Shown one piece after another: positions 12,157 through 20,036 of a stretch of 64,000 bases of DNA. The notes beneath the pieces were generated by a model. It saw only the letters and a program-made list of their open reading frames with translations, had not been told where the DNA came from and did not search any database. Made by a program: the position numbers and the translations under genes. The stretch is from Acidobacteriota bacterium (lineage in GTDB: Bacteria; Acidobacteriota; Blastocatellia; Pyrinomonadales; Pyrinomonadaceae): positions 62,001-126,000 of the forward strand of contig JAHBSK010000010.1 in NCBI GenBank assembly GCA_019639175.1, read 5' to 3'. Position 1 is the first letter of the stretch. Each line of letters opens with the position of its first letter.

Positions 12157-12261
12157 ATGACTTCAGCGGTCCTTATATTTTTTGCGGCGATACTTGGTGT
12201 GACGGTGCTGCTGTTTGCCGTCATTTTGGTGATCTGGCTGCTTGTCCGCAAGCGTAAGTGA
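12157..12261 (+). CDS. 34-residue single-helix membrane peptide in the microcompartment cluster
   Basis: A small reading frame filling the gap between the zinc-ribbon gene and the second shell gene. It starts MTSAVLIFFAAILGV, is almost wholly hydrophobic to residue 30 and ends RKRK, so it would be a single membrane helix with a positively charged cytoplasmic end. It sits 10 bases after the zinc-ribbon stop codon and 17 bases before the BMC-H start codon, the spacing expected of a real operon member. No strong ribosome site is visible, and composition alone cannot prove translation. Confidence 0.5.
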   Translation: MTSAVLIFFAAILGVTVLLFAVILVIWLLVRKRK

Positions 12262-12278
12262 ACAGCGTGTAAAAAGTT

Positions 12279-12596
12279 ATGCAAGCTCTGGGAATGGTCG
12301 AATGTTTCGGTCTGGTCGCGATGATAGAGGCCGCCGATGCCATGGTAAAATCCGCCAATGTCGAATTGGTCGGATATGAAAAGGTCGATGCCGGACTTGT
12401 AACGGCCATCGTCCGGGGCGAAGTCGGCGCCGTAAAGGCCGCCGTCGATGCCGGGGCAGTCGCTGCACGAAAGGTCGGGACCGTCACCGCCGTTCACGTC
12501 ATACCGCGTCCGCACGACGCTGTGGATGAGGGAATACCGGTGCTTGTCACGGGCGAGACCAATCGCAAGAAAATTTCCGGCTCAGTTCCTGAGTGA
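12279..12596 (+). CDS. Bacterial microcompartment shell protein, BMC-H type (second copy)
   Basis: A 105-residue protein that is one BMC domain (residues 1-86) plus a 20-residue tail. It aligns along its length with the shell protein at 8810: [20 protein letters not shown] at the start, then [19 protein letters not shown], and the shared end VHVIPRPHD. Differences include Cys9 and the [15 protein letters not shown] segment. The two paralogues could form separate hexamers with different pores or mixed facets. It is the last gene of the cluster and is followed by a strong terminator. No pentameric (EutN/CcmL) vertex protein or tandem-domain (BMC-T) protein is present in this window. Confidence 0.94.
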   Translation: MQALGMVECFGLVAMIEAADAMVKSANVELVGYEKVDAGLVTAIVRGEVGAVKAAVDAGAVAARKVGTVTAVHVIPRPHDAVDEGIPVLVTGETNRKKISGSVPE

Positions 12597-12618
12597 ATAT
12601 TACCGGCCAAAAGAAAAC

Positions 12619-12645
12619 AAGGGCTGTCCGTTTTGGGCAGCCCTT
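12619..12645. terminator. Bidirectional terminator between the microcompartment cluster and VWA genes
   Basis: The arms 12619-12629 (AAGGGCTGTCC) and 12635-12645 (GGGCAGCCCTT) pair over 11 positions with one G-T pair and a 5-base loop. T-rich sequence follows on both strands, matching the convergent gene order. Confidence 0.8.
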
Positions 12646-12677
12646 TCATTTATTATCGTGATGACAACGCAATGTGG

Positions 12678-13763
12678 TTAGTTTGAGCGCTGAAGCACAG
12701 GTTGGCCGTTTCGGCCTTCGGCGGTGCGTCCTGCTCTGGTCACGGCTATGCGTTTTTCCTTGTTCGGGCCGTCCTTTATCAGCACCTTTATGTTGCGATA
12801 GGTGCCGTCATCGCGGTTGTTGGTCGGTATGTAGCCGATGGAATACTGCATCCGCATTTCCGAGGCGATGTCGCGGGCAATGTTCGGCAGTTCCGACACG
12901 GTGGCCGGGAAATACGCCTTTCCTCCGGTTTGTGTGGCAAGGTCTTCCAGAAACGATCTTGCCTTGCTTTGCGAACTTTTTGAGAAAAATCCGCCTTTGT
13001 CGCTGAGGTCGCGGACAAATCCCACGGTGTATATCTGCACATCCGATTCTCTAAGCAGATCGACAAGCTGTTTTTGCGAATAGACGCTGTTCACGTCCTC
13101 TCCGTCCGAAACAAGCACGATGGCCCGCCGTTTCCGATGATCGTCGGCTCCGCGTTCATAATCTGAAACGTTCTGTATCGCCAGATAAACGGCGTCTATT
13201 ATCGCTGTCCGGCCGCCTTCGATGAAAAGCTGTGTTTCGAGCGATTCCTTGACCTCTTCCTTGTCGGTGGAAAAATCCTGAACTATCTCAATATTCTGCG
13301 AATCAACGAACCGGATGACGCTTGTCTTGTCACCGTCGCGGTTCGTGTCCACGATTATCTTGCCGGCCTCGATGACCTCGTTTATCTGAGAGCGGAGCGA
13401 ACCCGAATTGTCTATGACCAGGCTGTAATTGGTCGGAACCTCTGACCGTGAAAAGAACTCGATGGTCTGCGCCACATTGTCCTCAAATATGGAGAACTCG
13501 GTTTGGGGAAGATTGTTGATCGGGCGGTTGTTCCGGTCAACGACGCGGACATTCAGATTGACCAGTTCGGTTTCCACGATCAGCGGGTCATCGTCTTCTA
13601 TAGGTGTCGCGGTCGGCCTCGGCGTTGGCGTGGGACTCGGGGATGTGTTCCCCGAGTCCTGAGCGTTTGCCGGGCCGCTGATAAACGAAGGAACGAAAAT
13701 GCCTGCCGCGATGGTAAGCACGATTATTACAAAACGGCCGTAATTGGATAAAAGATCTTTCAT
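12678..13763 (-). CDS. Secreted VWFA-related acidobacterial-type protein (second of a pair)
   Basis: A protein of 361 residues with a signal peptide, a short Pro/Thr/Ser-rich spacer, a beta-sandwich lead-in (LIVETELVNLNVRVVDRNNR), and a VWA domain with MIDAS DNSGS and VSDGED. The C-terminal part (SIGYIPTNNRDDGTYRNIKV) is the hallmark of the VWFA-related domain proteins that are abundant in Acidobacteria. The ATG at 13763 begins the signal peptide region better than the TTG four codons upstream. It starts 15 bases after the stop of its paralogue at 13779-14771, so the two form an operon. A role in metal-dependent protein or surface binding outside the cytoplasm is inferred, and no partner is known. 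Confidence 0.85.
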   Translation of the reverse strand: MKDLLSNYGRFVIIVLTIAAGIFVPSFISGPANAQDSGNTSPSPTPTPRPTATPIEDDDPLIVETELVNLNVRVVDRNNRPINNLPQTEFSIFEDNVAQTIEFFSRSEVPTNYSLVIDNSGSLRSQINEVIEAGKIIVDTNRDGDKTSVIRFVDSQNIEIVQDFSTDKEEVKESLETQLFIEGGRTAIIDAVYLAIQNVSDYERGADDHRKRRAIVLVSDGEDVNSVYSQKQLVDLLRESDVQIYTVGFVRDLSDKGGFFSKSSQSKARSFLEDLATQTGGKAYFPATVSELPNIARDIASEMRMQYSIGYIPTNNRDDGTYRNIKVLIKDGPNKEKRIAVTRAGRTAEGRNGQPVLQRSN

Positions 13764-13778
13764 TATTGGCAGCAACTA

Positions 13779-14771
13779 TCAGTAACTTGTTGAGGGTGAG
13801 GCGTAATATCCCTCACGACTCCGAACAGTTAGACGCGGCAATCCGCGCGGAGGTTTGACGCGAACTCGCACTTTTCTCCATTTTCCGTCGGGCTGAAAAT
13901 CCGCCGGTGTATAGCCGATGGAGTATTGATGGCGAAGTTCCAAAGCGATCCGTTCAAATATTTCATCCATTTCCACGGCGGTGCTGGGATAGAAGGATTT
14001 TCCGCCTGTCACCGAGGAAAGTTCGTCAAGAAATGCCTGTCCCTGCATTCCCAGCATAGAACCGGCGTCACCGCCCAAAATGCCGACGGCGTATGTCACG
14101 ACATCAGATTCTTTCATCAGCCGCCGCACTTCGCCAAAATTGTAGCGTGAGGCATTGTCCTGGCCGTCACTGATTATCATTAACGCTTTTTTACGATGAG
14201 TTCCGCGTGTCACTCTTTCGATGCCGAGATAGACGGCGTCATAAAGAGCGGTGTTCTGATTTGGATTTACCAGCGTCAGCTTTTGCAGAACGGCGTCGCC
14301 GTCTCGTGTTCGGTCAAGAAGGAGCTGAGCGCGGCTGTTAAAGGCAATGAGGAAATATTCGTCGTTCGGGTGGCTTGTGTTTATGAACCTGCTGAGGGCC
14401 GTGCGGGCCTTGCTGATCTTGTCGCCGGTCATTGAGCCGGAAACGTCAAACAGGATGCCAATGGAAACCGGAGCGTCAGAATCACTGAAAAAGGTTATCT
14501 CCTGCTGTTTATTGTTGTCGTAAACCGTGAAATCTTTTTTTGAGAGGCCGGAGACCAGGCGGCCGTACAGATCGGTAACGGTCAGCGTCAGCGTTACCAG
14601 ATCGACCTGAACTCGTTCTATCTTCTGCGACTCGTCCTCGATGGCAGGCGGAGTCGGTTCCGGCGTCTGAGCATTGGCGAACGGGCTGCATAGCAGTGCG
14701 ATCACAAATGGAATTACAAGCAGGAATGGCCTTGGGTGAGGTCTCCAGGCCGCGATTCTCTGAGGTTCCAT
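13779..14771 (-). CDS. Secreted VWFA-related acidobacterial-type protein (first of a pair)
   Basis: A 330-residue paralogue of the next gene: signal peptide ending FANA-QTPEP, lead-in strand region with VQVDLVTLTLTVTD, VWA domain with a complete MIDAS (DVSGSM, the Thr in NTALYDAVY, ISDGQD) and the same C-terminal block (HQYSIGYTPADFQPDGKWRKV). ATG 14771 is chosen because AGGAG lies 7 bases upstream. The TTG at 14777 would sit directly against that site. Unlike the downstream copy it has no long low-complexity spacer. The pair points toward the microcompartment cluster, ends at a shared terminator, and so is not part of that operon. Confidence 0.85.
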   Translation of the reverse strand: MEPQRIAAWRPHPRPFLLVIPFVIALLCSPFANAQTPEPTPPAIEDESQKIERVQVDLVTLTLTVTDLYGRLVSGLSKKDFTVYDNNKQQEITFFSDSDAPVSIGILFDVSGSMTGDKISKARTALSRFINTSHPNDEYFLIAFNSRAQLLLDRTRDGDAVLQKLTLVNPNQNTALYDAVYLGIERVTRGTHRKKALMIISDGQDNASRYNFGEVRRLMKESDVVTYAVGILGGDAGSMLGMQGQAFLDELSSVTGGKSFYPSTAVEMDEIFERIALELRHQYSIGYTPADFQPDGKWRKVRVRVKPPRGLPRLTVRSREGYYASPSTSY

Positions 14772-14924
14772 AAACAACTCCTGATCTGACGGTCTAGGTT
14801 ATTCTAAGAAAAGAGTACAATATACGCAAGATATTTTTAGGATGTATGAAACAGCCATAAGGTTGTTTTTGGACTCGGACAGGGAAATGCGGCCTTTCGG
14901 CGCAACCATTTCGCGATAATTGCG

Positions 14925-14933
14925 TGTTATAAT
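14925..14933 (+). promoter_or_regulatory. Extended -10 element, candidate promoter of gspF
   Basis: TGTTATAAT contains a perfect TATAAT (14928-14933) with an upstream TG one base away. No good -35 hexamer is visible. The leader to the gspF start codon at 15016 would be about 75 bases. Confidence 0.4.
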
Positions 14934-15015
14934 CCAGTGAGCCGAGAAGCGACTGCCGGGCATTTATTATGCCTTTCAGTGTGATTTCGGCCGTCCGCGT
15001 GCATCAGATTCTTTT

Positions 15016-16251
15016 ATGGCAGAATTCATTTGTCGATTTGGAACCCCATCCGGTGAGATCGTCACCAGAATAGTCGAGGCTCATGCCGCCGGCGACGCTC
15101 GTGCTTCGCTCGAACGCGACGGCTACAAGGTTTTTGAGGTGTCGTCCGCCGATGGCGCGATAGCCTCCGCTCTTGGAATAGGCGGCAAAACTTCGCGACG
15201 GCGCATAAAACAGGGCGATTTTCTGCTCTTCAATCAGCAGTTGTCCGCTCTTCTAAGGGCTGGCATTCCCGTGCTTCAGGCGGTAACGCTGTTAAAGACC
15301 CGTTCAAATTCCGCCGCTCTTCGTGACGTTCTGGCAAACGTCGAGGAAAAGATAAAAGGCGGCGTTCCGCTTTCTGAAGCGTTTGAAGCGCAGGGAATTT
15401 TTCCGCGCATCTACACCGCCTCGATATATTCCGGCGAGAAAAGCGGCGCTCTTGATGATGTTCTCGCACGGTTTGTCGAATATTTGCGCAAAAGTGTGGG
15501 ACTTGCCCGCAAACTTCGCGGAGCCTTGGTCTATCCGGCTTTTCTGCTTATTGCAGCGGCTTTCATGATCGCTTTCCTGACGCTTTATATCGTTCCGCGA
15601 ATGTCCACTCTTTTTCAGGGCCTGAGCGCAAACCGAGGCCTGCCGACGCTGACGGTCTGGGTCGTGGCAATATCGGGAGCGATCGCGGACAATGTCTGGT
15701 GGGTACTGCCGCTTGTTCTGCTTCTGTTCGGAGCGCTTTTTGTATGGCTCAGGACAGCCAACGGCAGGCTGATGTTTCACAAATTTCTGCTCAGAACGCC
15801 TGTCGGCGGAATGCTGATAAGGCAAATGGCAACGGCACAGCTTTCCCGCTCGCTTTCAACTCTGCTGGCGGGCGGCATCACGGTTCCCGATTCGTGGGAG
15901 ATCGCTTCGCAGGCAATAAATAACCTCGAATTGCGAAGACGCAGTGAAACCGTGCTTCCGCTGATACGCGAAGGCCGCGGTTTTACCGATTCGCTCGAAA
16001 AGGCGAACTGGATACCGGAACTTGGCATCGACATGATAGGCATCGGCGAACGTTCCGGCAGTCTTAGGGAAATGCTGGATGAGGTTGCATTGTTCTATGA
16101 TGCAGAAGCGGATGTGAAACTCGAACAGCTCACAACGCTGCTCGAACCTGTGATCCTGATCTTTATGGCGCTTGTGGTCGTTGTGGTGCTTTTGGCGATA
16201 TATCTGCCGATCATTGACACGATCTCAGCCGGGCCGATGAGCGGAAGATAG
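15016..16251 (+). CDS. Type II secretion / type IV pilus inner-membrane protein GspF/PilC
   Basis: A platform protein in the inner membrane that couples the assembly ATPase to pilin or pseudopilin polymerisation. At 411 residues it has the usual length. An N-terminal soluble region (residues 1-60) precedes two T2SSF domains, each opening with the typical helix bundle (FLLFNQQLSALLRAGIPVLQ and later QMATAQLSRSLSTLLAGG). Three membrane segments lie near residues 170-195, 215-240 and 375-400. The gspE ATPase follows 53 bases downstream on the same strand. No pilin or secretin gene is adjacent, so pilus and type II secretion roles cannot be separated here. Confidence 0.93.
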   Translation: MAEFICRFGTPSGEIVTRIVEAHAAGDARASLERDGYKVFEVSSADGAIASALGIGGKTSRRRIKQGDFLLFNQQLSALLRAGIPVLQAVTLLKTRSNSAALRDVLANVEEKIKGGVPLSEAFEAQGIFPRIYTASIYSGEKSGALDDVLARFVEYLRKSVGLARKLRGALVYPAFLLIAAAFMIAFLTLYIVPRMSTLFQGLSANRGLPTLTVWVVAISGAIADNVWWVLPLVLLLFGALFVWLRTANGRLMFHKFLLRTPVGGMLIRQMATAQLSRSLSTLLAGGITVPDSWEIASQAINNLELRRRSETVLPLIREGRGFTDSLEKANWIPELGIDMIGIGERSGSLREMLDEVALFYDAEADVKLEQLTTLLEPVILIFMALVVVVVLLAIYLPIIDTISAGPMSGR

Positions 16252-16304
16252 AAAATTAAAATTGTCGAGGCCTTGTATCGGCACAAAAAACGCAAGATAA
16301 ACGA

Positions 16305-17987
16305 ATGAACGAACAGACAGACCCGTACAAAACCAATGTTTCCTCGCCAAAGATCGAGCTTTCGGATTTTCTCGAGAACGAGCCGCCCGAAGTGGTTGAG
16401 GCAAAGCAGCTTGCACGCCGCTATCGGCTGCCGTATATCGACCTTTTGCCGCCGGATCAGCCGTCGCCGATAGATTACGGGGAATTGTCGAAAATTCCGG
16501 TCGAGATGATGCTTCGCAATCATTTTGTCCCGCTGAGACGCGACGGGCGTGAACTTCACGCCGCTATGGCCGATCCTACCAATCTGGAACTGCTTGACGA
16601 GATGGAGAACGCTCTGAATGTGAAGATCGTTCCCTATATCGCCACGCTCGGCGCCATCGACGTTGTTCTGAAAAAAGGCGACGCGACACAGCGCGTTCTG
16701 CAGGAAGCCGCGTCCGGCTTCAAAATATCGCTGGTGAAGGAAACCGAGCAGGGCGAGGAAGTTCTCGACCTCGACCGGCTTGCCTCTGACAGCGAGATGT
16801 CGCCGATCATCAAACTCGTCGATACCATTGTTTACAACGCAATGGAATCGCGTGCGTCCGATATTCATATCGAGGCAGGCGACCGTGATGTTCACGTAAA
16901 ATTCCGAATCGACGGAGCGCTTTACCGAAAGGTCGATCCGATAGACATCGCTTATCATCAAACGCTGATATCACGTATCAAGGTCATGTCCGAACTGGAC
17001 ATCGCCGAACGCCGCATACCGCAGGACGGCCGTTTCCGCGTCAGATACAAGGGCCGCACAGTTGATTTCCGTGTTTCGATATTGCCGTCCGTCTTTGGCG
17101 AGAATTGCGTTATCCGTATCCTCGACAAAGAGCAGATATCGGAAGAGTTCAAGAACCTTAGCCTTGACGTTGTCGGATTTGACCCCGACGACCTAAAACG
17201 CTTTCGCGTTTACATCAAGGAGCCGTACGGCATGGTTCTCGTGACCGGCCCGACCGGTTCCGGTAAAACGACGACGCTTTACGGCGCTCTGAACGAGATC
17301 CGAAACGAAGAGGACAAGATCATCACTATTGAAGACCCTGTTGAGTACCAGCTTCAGGGCATAATGCAGATACCCGTGAACGAAAAGAAAGGTCTGACGT
17401 TTGCCCGCGGGCTGCGATCCATTTTGCGACATGACCCCGACAAGATAATGGTCGGCGAAATCCGTGACGAAGAGACGGCTCAGATCGCCATTCAATCAGC
17501 GCTGACAGGCCACCTTGTTTTCACGACCGTTCACGCAAACAACGTCATCGACGTTATCGGCCGCTTTCTGAACATGGGCGTTGAGCCGTATAACTTTGTG
17601 TCGTCGCTCAACTGTGTGCTGGCACAGCGTCTGGTGAGATTGCTTTGCCCGACCTGCAAAAGGCATTATGATCCGACCGAAGCGGAACTTTTTGAATCCG
17701 GCCTGAAACCCTCAGAAACTGCCGATCAGCACTTATACCGAAACGTGGGCTGCGATGCCTGCAACCACACTGGCTATCGCGGCAGAACGGCGATCCATGA
17801 ACTTCTTGATATGTCCGACACTATTCGCGAAATGATAATCGACCGCCGTCCGGGTTCCGAGATACGCCGCCAGGCAGAAAGGGAAGGCCTGTCATCACTT
17901 CGTGAATCGGCCATCAAAAAGGTCTTTCTGGGCCAGACGACGCTTCACGAAATAAACCGCGTAACGTTTGTAGAGGAAGTAAGATGA
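16305..17987 (+). CDS. Type II secretion / type IV pilus assembly ATPase GspE/PilB
   Basis: A hexameric cytoplasmic ATPase driving pilus or pseudopilus extension. An N-terminal T2SSE-N-like domain (about 30-150) is followed by the motor domain: Walker A GPTGSGKTTTLYG (about 312-324), Asp box (IITIEDPVEYQ), Walker B region (IMVGEIRDEETA), His box (TGHLVFTTVHANN), and a tetracysteine zinc motif (CPTC...CDACNHTGYRGR, about 448-490). The four Cys indicate GspE/PilB extension ATPases rather than PilT. The 560-residue length is normal. Its stop codon overlaps the start of the next gene (ATGATGA). Confidence 0.96.
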   Translation: MNEQTDPYKTNVSSPKIELSDFLENEPPEVVEAKQLARRYRLPYIDLLPPDQPSPIDYGELSKIPVEMMLRNHFVPLRRDGRELHAAMADPTNLELLDEMENALNVKIVPYIATLGAIDVVLKKGDATQRVLQEAASGFKISLVKETEQGEEVLDLDRLASDSEMSPIIKLVDTIVYNAMESRASDIHIEAGDRDVHVKFRIDGALYRKVDPIDIAYHQTLISRIKVMSELDIAERRIPQDGRFRVRYKGRTVDFRVSILPSVFGENCVIRILDKEQISEEFKNLSLDVVGFDPDDLKRFRVYIKEPYGMVLVTGPTGSGKTTTLYGALNEIRNEEDKIITIEDPVEYQLQGIMQIPVNEKKGLTFARGLRSILRHDPDKIMVGEIRDEETAQIAIQSALTGHLVFTTVHANNVIDVIGRFLNMGVEPYNFVSSLNCVLAQRLVRLLCPTCKRHYDPTEAELFESGLKPSETADQHLYRNVGCDACNHTGYRGRTAIHELLDMSDTIREMIIDRRPGSEIRRQAEREGLSSLRESAIKKVFLGQTTLHEINRVTFVEEVR

Positions 17988-18673
17988 TGAAATATTTGGC
18001 CGCCGCATTATTTGCCATTGCCGCGATAGCATCGACTGGAATTGCCCAAACCGATGAATACCCCGACAACTGGTGCCGCACCGGGCTGTTTCCAAAGGAA
18101 ACCGATAATTTCAGGGTCGGTACCGCAAAGGGCGAGCGAAACAGCAGGATATATTTCTACAACGATTTCGCGGCAGATGATTGCCCGGACAATGAAAAAT
18201 GCAGGAAAAAGGCATATATCGTCCCCGGCGACCAGGTGGTTATTTCAAAATCACGCGGCGATTTCGGCTGTGCATGGTTTGCACCCGCCAAAGGGCTGCC
18301 GACCGTCGGATGGGTGCGGATGGAGAGCTTTGCGATTCTGGAAGGCCCTTTCGATATCCCGGATGGGGAATGGATCGGCGAATGGAAGAACGGCGAAAAT
18401 ACGATCAGCTTTACCCACAACAAGCTCGACGGCTGGCTTAATGTGACCGGCGACGCCTATTGGAAAGGCGTCGGTGATAACATCCATATCGGCGAACTCG
18501 ACAACCGCGCCGAACCCCGGAACGGCGTCCTCGAATACTCCGACGGCGACGATGAATACGACTGCAAGGCAACTATGCGGCTGATAGGCGATTTCCTAAT
18601 TGTTGCAGACAATATGCACTGCGGCGGTGCAAATGTAAGTTTTTCAGGAGTGTATATAAGAACAAAGAAATAA
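17984..18673 (+). CDS. Secreted protein of unknown function downstream of gspE
   Basis: A 229-residue protein with a signal peptide (MMKYLAAALFAIAAIASTGIAQ). The mature part has a Cys-rich N-terminal half (DDCPDNEKCRKK), an SH3-like stretch (YIVPGDQVVISKSR ... GWVRMES) and a beta-rich C-terminal half beginning GEWIGEWKNGENTISF that looks like a small barrel. No catalytic motif is visible. It overlaps the gspE stop codon by four bases and is therefore translationally coupled, although its content does not suggest a secretion component. Two ATGs (17984 and 17987) are possible starts. Confidence 0.75.
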   Translation: MMKYLAAALFAIAAIASTGIAQTDEYPDNWCRTGLFPKETDNFRVGTAKGERNSRIYFYNDFAADDCPDNEKCRKKAYIVPGDQVVISKSRGDFGCAWFAPAKGLPTVGWVRMESFAILEGPFDIPDGEWIGEWKNGENTISFTHNKLDGWLNVTGDAYWKGVGDNIHIGELDNRAEPRNGVLEYSDGDDEYDCKATMRLIGDFLIVADNMHCGGANVSFSGVYIRTKK

Positions 18674-18700
18674 ACTCCCCCGATCCGCAATTTTTCAGCA

Positions 18701-18735
18701 AAAAACTGATAGCTGAAGGCTGAAAGCTGTTAGCT
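18701..18735. repeat. Short dispersed repeat, 'agctgatagctga' family
   Basis: The stretch starting AAAAACTGATAGCTGAAGGC has an inverted relative at 24792-24828. Each consists of imperfect tandem AGCTGA/AGCTGT units. It lies in the gap between convergent genes. Confidence 0.5.
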
Positions 18736-18750
18736 GGTATTCTAAAGATC

Positions 18751-19656
18751 TTATATCAACCCGCGATAAATATCCGGGTCAACATTAGCGCCGCTGACCA
18801 CCAGACATATTTTCTTTCCTGAAAATCTTTCCTTATCTTCCAGAATTGCACCGAGCGAGACTGCCCCGGTCGGCTCGCATTTCAGATTTGCCAGATTGAA
18901 ATACATCCGCAGTGCCTCGGCAATATTCTCATCCGAAACTTCGATAATATCTTTTACGCCGCTTTGTATTATCGGCCAGTTCAGGTTGCCGAGTGAGATA
19001 GTTCTGGCTCCGTCGGCAATGGTCTGCGGCTCCTTTTCGTTTGCGATCACTTCCCCCGCACGAAATGAACGTGCGGCATCATTCGCCAAGAGCGGTTCGC
19101 AGCCGTAAACTTCCGTCCTGCTTCCTTTTCTCTTCAGCCCTGTAACGACGCCGGAGATCAGTCCGCCGCCGCCGACCGGGACAAGAACCGCGTCAAACCC
19201 ATGTTCCGCCAGTTCGTCGCCGAGCGTGGCATTCCCGTCGATAACAAATTGGTCGTCATAGGCGCTTGCCTGATATGCTTCGGGCATCTCGGCGGCAAGC
19301 TGTTCCACACGTTCGTTTCGGCCTATCTTGTTGGTATCTATCAGGTCAAGCTGTGCGCCGTAATTTCGGATAGCGTCGATCTTTACTTTGGCAGATGTGT
19401 CGGGCATTACGATCACGGCTTTTTTGCCCAACAGCTTGCAGGCATATGCCAGTGCCTGTCCGAAATTGCCTGAAGAAGCCGTTATTATCGTATCGTTCTC
19501 AACATTCGACGCCAGATTGTATGCGGCACGGAACTTGAAACTTCCGGTGTGCTGAAAGGTTTCTGTTGCGATAGTTATATCCAGCCCAAGATGGTCTTTT
19601 AACTTGGCAGATTCAATAAATGTGGTCGGGCGGATCGTTTCAAGCAGTGGCTTCAT
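18751..19656 (-). CDS. PLP-dependent threonine/serine dehydratase-like enzyme (fold type II)
   Basis: A 301-residue enzyme of the tryptophan-synthase-beta fold that probably dehydrates or racemises serine or threonine. The Schiff-base Lys is in TGSFKFRAAYN, the substrate loop is SSGNFGQALAYA, and the phosphate-binding glycine loop is VPVGGGGLISG. Residues CEPTGAVSLGA near the end are typical. It lacks the C-terminal regulatory ACT-like domain of biosynthetic IlvA, so it belongs with catabolic threonine dehydratases, serine racemases and hydroxyaspartate dehydratases. The exact substrate cannot be fixed from the motifs. Confidence 0.88.
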   Translation of the reverse strand: MKPLLETIRPTTFIESAKLKDHLGLDITIATETFQHTGSFKFRAAYNLASNVENDTIITASSGNFGQALAYACKLLGKKAVIVMPDTSAKVKIDAIRNYGAQLDLIDTNKIGRNERVEQLAAEMPEAYQASAYDDQFVIDGNATLGDELAEHGFDAVLVPVGGGGLISGVVTGLKRKGSRTEVYGCEPLLANDAARSFRAGEVIANEKEPQTIADGARTISLGNLNWPIIQSGVKDIIEVSDENIAEALRMYFNLANLKCEPTGAVSLGAILEDKERFSGKKICLVVSGANVDPDIYRGLI

Positions 19657-19693
19657 AGTGGTTAAAACGAAAGTGTATTATTCTTAAAGTACT

Positions 19694-20029
19694 ATGTCCA
19701 ACAACGAGATATTTGAACAGCTTGACTGGCTGTTTTACCAGTCGCAAATGCAGTTTGGCAGCTTGGTAAAGTCGCGGTGGATGCATACTGAGGAGAACTG
19801 TCCGGGCTGCGGCAAAAAGCTAACGTTGACGAAGTTCAAGGGGAAGAAAGCCCTTTCTCTGAACACTTTCATCTACCGCGAACGCGGCGTGCTGATCGGC
19901 TATCTGCTCTGCGGCGGCTGTGCAAAACAGATATTCAGCAAAGACACACAGCATGTTGGTAAATTGCCGCTCCATGACCAGATCGAAAAGACGCTCATAG
20001 AAAGTTATTTAAGAAAATCAGGACACTAA
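19694..20029 (+). CDS. Small zinc-ribbon-like protein of unknown function
   Basis: A 111-residue protein with two CxxC pairs, CPGC near residue 36 and CGGC near residue 75, enough to hold one zinc ion. Between them is a strand-rich segment with several Lys and aromatic residues, and the ends look helical. No signal peptide or membrane helix is present. It begins 37 bases from the divergent PLP-enzyme gene and ends 7 bases before gnd, so it may be co-transcribed with gnd. No family was recognised. Confidence 0.65.
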   Translation: MSNNEIFEQLDWLFYQSQMQFGSLVKSRWMHTEENCPGCGKKLTLTKFKGKKALSLNTFIYRERGVLIGYLLCGGCAKQIFSKDTQHVGKLPLHDQIEKTLIESYLRKSGH

Positions 20030-20036
20030 AAACGTT

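Noticed and set aside
11658..12515. Minus-strand open frame of 285 codons across the microcompartment cluster
   Set aside because: It overlaps the zinc-ribbon, mini-peptide and BMC-H genes, all supported by family motifs or spacing. The opposite frame shows no family or ribosome site.
16095..16961. Minus-strand open frame of 288 codons opposite gspF/gspE
   Set aside because: It spans the gap and coding ends of two well-supported secretion genes and has no motif.
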